From Diploptera punctata (taxonomy: Eukaryota; Arthropoda; Insecta; Blattodea; Blaberidae): DNA of 64,000 bases. Where the stretch lies: contig JASPKZ010007795.1 in the NCBI GenBank assembly GCA_030220185.1, forward strand, positions 3,272,349-3,336,348. Reading direction: 5' to 3'. The translations under genes and the position numbers were made by a program. Under the pieces are notes generated by a model, which saw only the letters and a list, made by a program, of their open reading frames with translations, was not told the DNA's origin and ran no database searches. Below, one piece after another: positions 55,962 through 64,000 of the stretch. Each line of letters opens with the position of its first letter. The first letter of the stretch is position 1.

Positions 55962-58950
55962 GCATTACAAATTCTCTATGGTGTGATGTATTAAAAACTA
56001 TTACGCGACGCGCCTGTTAAGCCCCTGCGTAGTGGTAGCGTAGTTCCCTAATGTTTAAGTTGTCTTAGGCCCGAGCGGTTGGCCTTGGTTTTTGGAGGAA
56101 AGTTCTACAATTAAACAATTTAACACACAGTAAAAGAAAAATAACATTATTTATTAAAATAATTACCAAACATAAGGAAAATCAACTCAAAAACTGTTAT
56201 TAACATCAGCTGAAGTCGCCAAATTGTCCAACGTCAAAGTATTCAAAATTATTAAAATGCTTAAATTCAGAGAGATAGAAACCGATCCTTTGAAAATGTT
56301 CAACTTTGTGTAATATTAAATTGAAGTTTATTTGACCATTTGGTCCTTATTTAGTTCTAAGTCTTAAAATGACCCAAAAAGTGTTAGGTGCAAACACGTT
56401 ACCCATGTAGACGCCACCGGCCCGCAGGGCCCTCCTGAGGGGACCACAATCACCCCGCTGCTCTCTTGTCCTTTCTCGACACTTCTATTTATCCATATCG
56501 AAACATAAGATAATACTCTCATACCAGTACTAGCTATTATCATGTCACAATTACACATCCAAGGGTCAAGATGATGCAACTTGAAGTTGAACAGGAGTCA
56601 CCATCCCTCTTTGACCCTATGATAACACTGTTTGGTTATCACGAACTGTTTAAAATTTGATTACAAATTTCCTAACTACAAGATTTTCTTACCAAGAATT
56701 ATTAACTATTTTAATAGAATTATATTCCATCTTTTGTCTTTATTTTTTATGATATCTGAAATTAGGCTTTTGTATTTGTAATATTCCCCCCTCCCTAAAT
56801 AAGACTGTAGGGTTGAAAAACCGAAAGTCTTTTTTCCTTACAGGATATCTCTCACCTCTCGGGGGTTGGTCCTGACATTTATCCTGTTAACTTAGTTTTA
56901 CTTGGGAGTGCAGCTGACGTCATCAATTGGCGATTCCATCTGTCCTGGAAGTATTTTGTTCTCATCCTAAGAGGTTAGATCGTCTTGTAAATTGCCCGAA
57001 TACCTTTAATTGCGTCGAAATATCGCCAGATCCGTTTACTTAGTGAGAACACCATACTTCAAAAAAACAAAAATCACAATATAGCAAGCCAACATGCCGG
57101 AGCATTGTTTCAGAAAGAAAGAGAAAAAAAATAATGTTTATTTGCTGAAAAAAAATAAAACACAAAAATATTGACCAAAAAAAAATTCTTCTTATCTTCA
57201 TTCTTCGTCCTTATTTAAACCTTCTGTGGTTTCTTTTGGAACCGACGCACTTACACTGTTATCCAATATCCGACGCACTTTATCACATTTCATTACTTTT
57301 GTTATGTACGCCGACGTTTTCCCCCTTTTTGTTATTCACTCTGACAGTTCTATTCCGTGAAGCGGATCATTGATAAAAAATTATAAACCTGTGGTGTCTG
57401 CTGTGGCCAGCTTGGAGGTCAGGTTTCGTGTCTGCTTACCGCGATGGAGGAGGCAATGTCCTAATGCTCGAGGTCGTGTTCGGTTTCAGCTGCCGTTGGT
57501 CCAGGTAGGCCTTTTTTGTCATGCCTAGTTTCTTTAATCAAAACCCAGTTAGGTCCAAGGAGAACTTGTGAAAGGGTTGATAGGAATTAATCTTGACGTG
57601 GAGTTTGTTTTCCTAACTCTTCTATAGGACAAAATTGGGCTGGAGGAAGTTAGGCCAAGGTTGGCGTTGGAGAAGGTCGTTATTATTTTATAATGCCTGG
57701 GTTTGGTTTTTACTACTAATGAGGTGTTTTTGTCTCAGCTGGTTGCGAGTCTGGATATTCATCCATCTCACGCTCCGCCTCGAGATGTGTGTTGATCCTG
57801 GCAGCTACCCTGCGTCCTTAGATGTACAGGGTGTGGTTGGTCCGTCCAGCGTTATGCTGCCCTCGTCCTCAGATGTATAGGGTGCTCCGCGAGTCTGGCC
57901 ATCTTAATCTGCCTTCCATCATGTGGTGTCGTGGTGGTGGCCGCAGTCCAAGCGTGAAGCTGCAATCTCATGGCATTGGCATTAAAACTTGGGAGGATAA
58001 CGATAACATTGATTATGGGTTTGGCGCTATCTCTTACCACATGGGTCCGTATCCCTCCCATCACTCCTGGTCATTTTAATTTAACTTCATTGCTTAGAGG
58101 CTTCATTTTCAGCCATCATATCTCTGATACTATATTGTATTAGACGTTCTGGCTTTAGATTTATTTGTTATCAACATGTATCGTGTAGTTTGGTGCACCC
58201 ATGTTCCTATTTGTCCCTATTAGCTAGCCTCAAGTTGCAAAGGAAATGCTCTTATGTTTTTGGTCTTATGATTTCTCATGAATCATTTACGCCCTTATTG
58301 CAATTCAGGTTTTACTAGGTTAAAAAATTGTCAGTATCTCCCTGTATTTTACCACTGGTTTTCACTTTCCATTGCTTGGATAAAATTTCAATTTTGCCTT
58401 TCCTACTCTAGAGCCCTGGGTTCGACCGAGTGTGCTCGTCTACACATAATTCGCTAGGGCTTTAAGGTGTAACTACTACTTTGTACGATTATGTAACCTG
58501 AATTCCGTCCATCATTCCCTCGTGAGGTCCTGATTGTGAGAGCATTTCCTTTCTTTAATCCGGGATGCGTCTTGCATCTTAACTTCTCGCTTCTAATACA
58601 TCTGTCGATATCCCATGTTACAGCCCACAGAGTTAACTTAATAAAAAAAAATGCGTCTGAATGGTGTTGTTTCCTTAAGTCCTTCCGAATTCGTTCGGCA
58701 AAAATTTCCTTACGCCCTTCCTGATTTGTTTGCAATATTTCCTTAATCCCTTCCTGATTCGCTCGGCAATATCTCATCTGGTTTCTTGAATTTTCTGTAT
58801 TTAATTTTCCTTTCATAACTCCCGATTATGCGTGGACTTTATTCCGAGTCTTGGGTCCCAGCTTACCTATGGGTTTAACCTCTCCCTTTTCATTTCTTAT
58901 CCTTTGGTTTCCTCTTAATTTCATTTACGTTTTCGAATTAATTCCTGGTC
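55962..58950. other. Unassigned, pyrimidine-rich DNA; no recognised gene
   Basis: No ORF here shows a known domain. A run of cytosines in tgtaatattcccccctccct (about 56779-56798) is, on the minus strand, a purine tract like a retroelement polypurine tract. Purine enrichment of the minus strand increases to the right. The short frames seen (e.g. 57635-57880, 58816-58454) look fortuitous. Confidence 0.4.
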
Positions 58951-58959
58951 TCATACGTG

Positions 58960-59750
58960 TAGACTTATTCCCTATCCTACATATGGTTTTTACCTCTAAA
59001 TTCATGTCCAACCCTATGTGTTTAACTTCTAATTTTCATGTACTTTCTTAAGTGTTTATCTTTTAATTTCTTGTATTACCCTGTGTGTTTAATCCCTAAT
59101 TTCCTGTAGTCCCTTATGAGTTTAACCCTTATTTTCGTGTACTATCCTTATGTGTTTAACCTCTAATTTCTGTGATCTCCCTCTATGTACTACCTTAGGT
59201 GTTTAACCTATAATTTCCTGAGATCTCCTTTTATGTATTACCGCATGTGTTTAACTTCTAATTCCGTGTATTATCCTTACGTGTTTATCTTCTATTTCCA
59301 TGTCTACCCAATGTGTTTAACTTCTATTTTCCGGTATTACCCTATGTGTTTAATCCCTAAGTTCCTTAATTTCCTGTAATAATCCCACTTCTGTATTACT
59401 TATGCATTTAACCTCTCTTCCTACTTTCTTGTATTACGTATGTGTTTAACCTCTCTTCCTACTTTCTTGTATTACGTATGAGTTTAACCTCTCTTCCTAC
59501 TTTCTTGTATTACTTATGTGTTTAACCTCTCTTCCTACTTTCTTGTATTACGTATGTGTTTAACCTCTCTTCCTACTTTCTTGTATTACTTATGTTTTTA
59601 ACCTCTCTTTCTACTTTCTTGTATTATTTATGTGTTTAACTTCTAATTTTCATGTACACCTATGTGTTTAACCTCTAAATTCCTGAGATATCCTTTTATG
59701 TATTCCCGTACGTGTTTTAACTTCTTTTGTATGTAATATTCCTACTTAGG
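58960..59750. repeat. Diverged tandem repeat (gtgtttaacctctaattt type) with a 38-bp core array
   Basis: Degenerate units of 35-45 bp built on tatgtgtttaacytctaatt ... cctgtattaccc. Positions 59400-59640 are a regular core of about six 38-bp units (tatgtgtttaacctctcttc ctactttcttgtattacg). Confidence 0.85.
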
Positions 59751-59965
59751 TCAATCTGTCTCTCTTGGCTCTACTCGTCGATCGCGCAATCGTAATATCT
59801 ATGTGTTTCCCTTAGTATTCTCATCTAGTATCTCAACGTTTCTGACGTCCCTGTCTATTATTCATTGTTTCCTCGTTAGGACCATATCCATGTGTGCGTA
59901 CGACTTTTCTTCGCGGTTTTCCTAGCATCCTGGCATCCATTCTTTTGTATTTTCTTAGAAAGCCT

Positions 59966-60175
59966 GTTGGTGCCTCAACGTCCGCTACTGCGTCCAGAAG
60001 GGAATTAAATCCTATCCTCCCAGACGGGGCCCGTCTCTTGCTCACCTCACTTCCTAACTTCGGGTTTATTAGAAACTCTGTTGGTTCCTCAACGTCCGCT
60101 ACTCCGTCCAGAAGGGAATTAAATCCTATCCTCCCAGACGGGGTCCGTCTCTTGCTAACCTCAGTTCCTAATCCC
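59966..60175. repeat. ~114-bp tandem dimer
   Basis: ttggtgcctcaacgtccgct at 59967 and ttggttcctcaacgtccgct at 60081, each followed by gaagggaattaaatcctatc. Confidence 0.9.
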
Positions 60176-60204
60176 GGCTATGTATCCTTGGGGTGGGTTA
60201 GCCA

Positions 60205-60722
60205 ATTCACCTTGCACGACCATGAAGACCAAGAATGGGCTCGACCTCCGACAACGGTGACTCGGTTATCCCTTGCACGACCACGAAGTGGAGGCCGGGA
60301 TGCTCCCATCTCTGTCAACAGTGACTCGGTTCCTTCCTAACTCCACCCCTCTCATCTTCGCGATTCCCGTCTCGCTATTTATCCGGTCGGGTGAGTCAGC
60401 GAATTCACCTTGCACGACCATGAAGACCAGGAATGGGCTCGACCTCCGACAACGGTGACTCGGTTATCCCTTGCACGACCACGAAGTGGAGGCCGGGTTG
60501 CTCCCATCCTATCAACAGTGACTCGGTTCCTTCCTGACCCCACCCCTCTCATCTTTGCGATTCCTGTCGGGCGAGCCAGCGAATTCACCTTGCACGACCA
60601 TGAAGACCAGGAATGGGCTCGACCTCCGACAACGGTGACTCGGTTATCCCTTGCACGACCACGAAGTGGAGGCCGGGGTGCTCCCATCCTCATCAACAGT
60701 GACTCGGTTCCTTCCTGACACC
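60205..60722. repeat. 180-198-bp tandem repeat, three copies
   Basis: cttgcacgaccatgaagacc at 60211, 60409 and 60589. Each unit also has an internal half-copy (ccttgcacgaccacgaagtgg). Open frames through it on both strands (60410-60718, 60696-60379) are repeat-driven. Confidence 0.93.
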
Positions 60723-62420
60723 CCTCTCATCCTGCTGCCTCAGGACATTAACCTTAGGGAGAGCCTTCTTGAACTCATGGACGCCGCCTCATCGGAAAAG
60801 TGGATTTTATCCTAATCTTTTTGATGGGGTTCCCCTATCGCTCTCATCCCCCCCTAAACCCGGGTATCATGACAGTTTTCCGTGGGTCTCTTTGCCCGTA
60901 ATTTTATTGTGCTTTCATTTGTTTCTATGTTCCCCAGATGCCTATCTCTCCCTAAACAACGATGTTCCTTATGGTCCCTAACGTAAGTGCCAAGTCGGCA
61001 AGGTTTTATGGCCAGTGCCCAAGATCATTTTGGAGTTCTCAGTCTCTAGATCATGTCATAACGGGGGTGCCCCACCTTCCGACTCGCACCTGCCTAGCTT
61101 GTTGGCGAAGTGTTCAGGCAACTCGCCAAATTTTCGAGGCCAAAACCTCTCCAAAAGGGTCCTTAGTCCTTCCCAACTCGTATCCCTGTGTGCGACTATG
61201 TAAAAGTTTCATCTCTGTTTATGTATTTCTAACATTACCTAGCCTAGATTGACCTAAGTTGTAGCCTATCCTTGTATTATCCCTCGTAGGCCTAAATATG
61301 AAGAGTCTTAGGCGATCTAGTTTTTATATATTATCGTAATAAGTCATATCCCATATGTGTGTGTGTCTACTACTCGACTGGTCACTAGTCCTAACTGACA
61401 TGCTATCGAGGTATACAGAGGGAGAGATCTCGGCCGCTGATTCTATCTCTGTATCCTCCTGTAGGCACCTCAGTCAAGCGTCATGATCAGTTGGGTATAA
61501 TAGTTGTTGTGTAATTTCTTCTAGAAATATTATTTAGTGTAGCCCTTGAAATTCCAAATTTATAGGATAATATCTTCCACTAGATCGATTAAGACACCTA
61601 ACTATCCGTGAAGTATCCTAACCTCCATCTTCTAAATTACTCTGGGAATAAATTAAATTGTTTCCGATCATTCCTGCATGTTAGGCACTCGGTAATTCTG
61701 GGAAAATCTCTCAACACTTGTCTTATTCTTCATTGCGTTCCAGAAGTTTATACATTTTCCTAAGTTCCCATGTCCCCTTTCCGTTCTCTTTGCAACACGT
61801 ATATATTTTTCTTTAACCCAAGTCGGATAATGCACATCCTCCCTTCTTAATCTGAACTGTTGTCACTATTTATTTCTCGCGATTGTTAAAATAATTTCTA
61901 TCCTCCGTTGTTGGCATAACTTCTAGTTAATTGAACCTATCATTCGTCTTCCGTTATAGGCTTAACCTATTCGCCTCAAAGACGAGGTACACTCGCTTAA
62001 CTCTGTTGTTATATATTTTGCAATATTTGTACATCCCTCGGCAGGGTAATTTTTTGTTAACATTTATGAACAGTAGAAGAATGTGTTTTTTGAATTTGCC
62101 CCTACTCTCATCTCAAGTACCGTTATATTTTGTTTGTTTTGTATGTCTGAAAATATACAATATAATTTACAGTAACTTAAATCCGGTTTCTGAGGAAAAG
62201 CATTGATCATTTAAACCTGAAGCGAATGGGTTAACGTACTACGTGCCTCTATCTGGACTGCTTCCACGTTATTCTTCTCGCGAACTAGCCTACTACTTAT
62301 CCCGGAACCCATTCATACTTAAATGAGTCCTAATTGCTAAAAATGAGATTATGGTTTTCCGTTATCCTTCCTTTTATTCATAAACATAAGTATTATTTTC
62401 TGATAGTTCGCTCTTATTCC
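60723..62420. other. Unassigned DNA
   Basis: No domain, tandem array or terminal repeat recognised. Pyrimidine-rich on the + strand. Confidence 0.35.
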
Positions 62421-62421
62421 C

Positions 62422-62424
<3 letters not shown>

Positions 62425-62475
<51 letters not shown>
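62425..62475. repeat. (ATT)n microsatellite
   Basis: About 17 uninterrupted att units. A second, shorter tract lies at 62615-62642. Confidence 0.97.
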
Positions 62476-62476
<1 letters not shown>

Positions 62477-62612
62477 CAATTATAAATTACTGTTTCCTTA
62501 TTTTCATTATACATTATCGACACTGGTAATTTGATGTTATTTTTATTATTATGATTGTTAAGGTTTATTGTTATTACTGATGTCATTTTTATTATTATTA
62601 GCATAGTTATTG

Positions 62613-62642
<30 letters not shown>

Positions 62643-62645
<3 letters not shown>

Positions 62646-64000
62646 TTTTATTAAGTTTTATGATTCTCATTAATATTAATAGCTCGATCTACCATGTCAC
62701 ATCCCATCAATCTCACGTGGATATCCTAACTAGTCTCTCGTATCCTATTCGTCGATGTTTGTTTGTCAAGTATCCTAATTTTCACCCCAAAAAAAAAAAC
62801 TATGATACAGCCGAAAAGAAAATATTTCTGGGAAATAAGTCTATCCTTCCTTTATCATTTCTGTAAGTCTATCCTTCTTGTTATCATTTCTGTAAGTCTA
62901 TCCTTCCTTTATCATTTCTGTAAGGCATCTTGGTTTCACCTCCCCTCCGTAATCCTCACTAGCGGAGCTCTATGATTATGCCCAATCTCCGTTCTCCTCT
63001 TCCATTCGAGCTCTCTTATTTATACAGAATCTCCATTCTTTTGTTTCCGAAACCTAAATCTGAATTACGGATCAAGCGAGTCCTCCATTTTATTAATCTC
63101 AATTCCCGCTTTTGAGCGAGTTCTCTCTAATTTATCCGAAGTCCCCATGCCCCTTTTCCATACTCTCTGTTTTCGAAACTAGAATCTGCCTTCCTCATTA
63201 GTTGAGTTCATCTTGATTGTGCTAATTCTCCATTCCCTCTAGGTTCGAGTTCTCGTTTATTTCTCCTAAGTCTTCATGCCCTTTGTTCATTTTCTCGGGT
63301 TTCAAATCTAAGATCCCTTTGATTGCCCATATGCCACTTATTTTCTTTATTTAACGTACGTTTTCTGATGTCTCGAAAAAAAAAAATTATGTCCCTGTAA
63401 TTGCTCCTAATCTAAATTTTGTTCATATTCCTGAGGCAATCGGTTTTTGGAGTCCTTATCTGTGTGGTTAATCTAACTATCACCAAATAAAACACATTCC
63501 AGAGCTTTGCTGACTGTTATCGCTATGTGACCTCCTGGGACACTCCGTTTTCGTGCAAGACGTGTCTCAAAACACAATATCTCTCAAGATGGCGATTTTC
63601 CATTTTCCAATTTTCCACGCTGGTGATGTCATATCTATTATTCAGAAAACTCCTATTTTCTTGAACGTTCCCTAATTTTATTATTATTTTATTTGTCATC
63701 CAATCTTTTACAGGTATCTCGCATTATGAAAGTATGATTGTACCCGAACTTCGTGTGACGATGATTATTTTATCGGTGTTTTATTATTATTAATTTTAAA
63801 TCGCGCAGCCAGTAGTTCCCTCGATTTTTAACTGAAAAACGTTCCTAAATATAATGGTGCTCGCCTTACCATAAAAATCCCCAGAATCATTTCCAGCGGC
63901 AATCGGTATTACTTGCTCATGCCCTGCCTTGTCACGGGTTCGACGGCAGGGTCATAACATCAGTCGTGTTTAAATTTCTTAATATTTTAGTATGAATATT
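62643..64000. other. Unassigned DNA to the window end
   Basis: Contains a short tandem (ctatccttcctttatcatttctgtaag type, 62842-62928, three copies). Nothing else is recognised. Confidence 0.4.

Noticed and set aside
56364..56579. Minus-strand 71-codon ORF as a host gene
   Set aside because: No recognisable motif, no splice context and no similarity to any family I know.
59833..60045. Minus-strand basic 70-codon ORF as a gag-like protein
   Set aside because: It overlaps a tandem dimer; no zinc knuckle or capsid motif is visible.

Overview
This is a window of a large, AT-rich, repeat-dense animal genome. Spliced exons with consensus GT/AG sites, tRNA-derived SINEs, long satellites and arthropod-type transposons (mariner, piggyBac, Harbinger, Penelope, several LINE families) point to an insect. 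The mix of LINE and SINE families resembles what I remember of cockroach genomes (Blattodea, possibly Periplaneta). That species guess comes from recall and was not searched.

Only one host gene is convincing. It is the 3' half of the mitochondrial AAA-ATPase chaperone gene BCS1L on the + strand, in three exons (645-878, 13020-13137, 27518-27779). Their reading phases join exactly and end in a stop; the N-terminal exons lie to the left of the window. The two introns, about 12.1 kb and 14.4 kb, are packed with repeats. The first holds a 68-bp triplet repeat, SINEs, MITEs and a ~7-kb satellite of an 87-bp unit. The second holds a pogo-like element 39 bp after the splice donor, a large nest of Penelope-like elements (PLEs) hit by piggyBac and two LINEs, a second TTAA-flanked piggyBac relative, and an inverted pair of tRNA-like SINEs.

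Downstream (28-56 kb) I see no host gene. The dominant sequence is one LINE family (A: short 3' UTR, GTAA-repeat tail), present as many 5'-truncated copies in both orientations. They carry nested insertions that can be dated from target-site duplications: LINE into SINE, LINE into LINE, mariner into LINE, Harbinger into LINE. A second satellite (98-bp unit, ~29 copies) lies at 37.9-40.8 kb, and there are segmental and inverted duplications of LINE-plus-repeat blocks around 34-37, 43-45 and 49-51 kb. From 55.95 kb to the end the sequence changes: it is pyrimidine-rich on the + strand, has several tandem arrays, and has no recognisable coding.

The most interesting signal is a recurring motif near the ends of the PLE and foldback elements: CTGAAGAY, a hairpin, GAAAC, a second hairpin, then TATGAGGTRAG. 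It resembles, but does not exactly match, a hammerhead ribozyme core, a ribozyme class known from PLEs. The elements carrying it are repeatedly arranged as inverted pairs. A second pattern is tRNA-like cores of at least three unrelated heads, each enclosed by A/T-rich inverted flanks.
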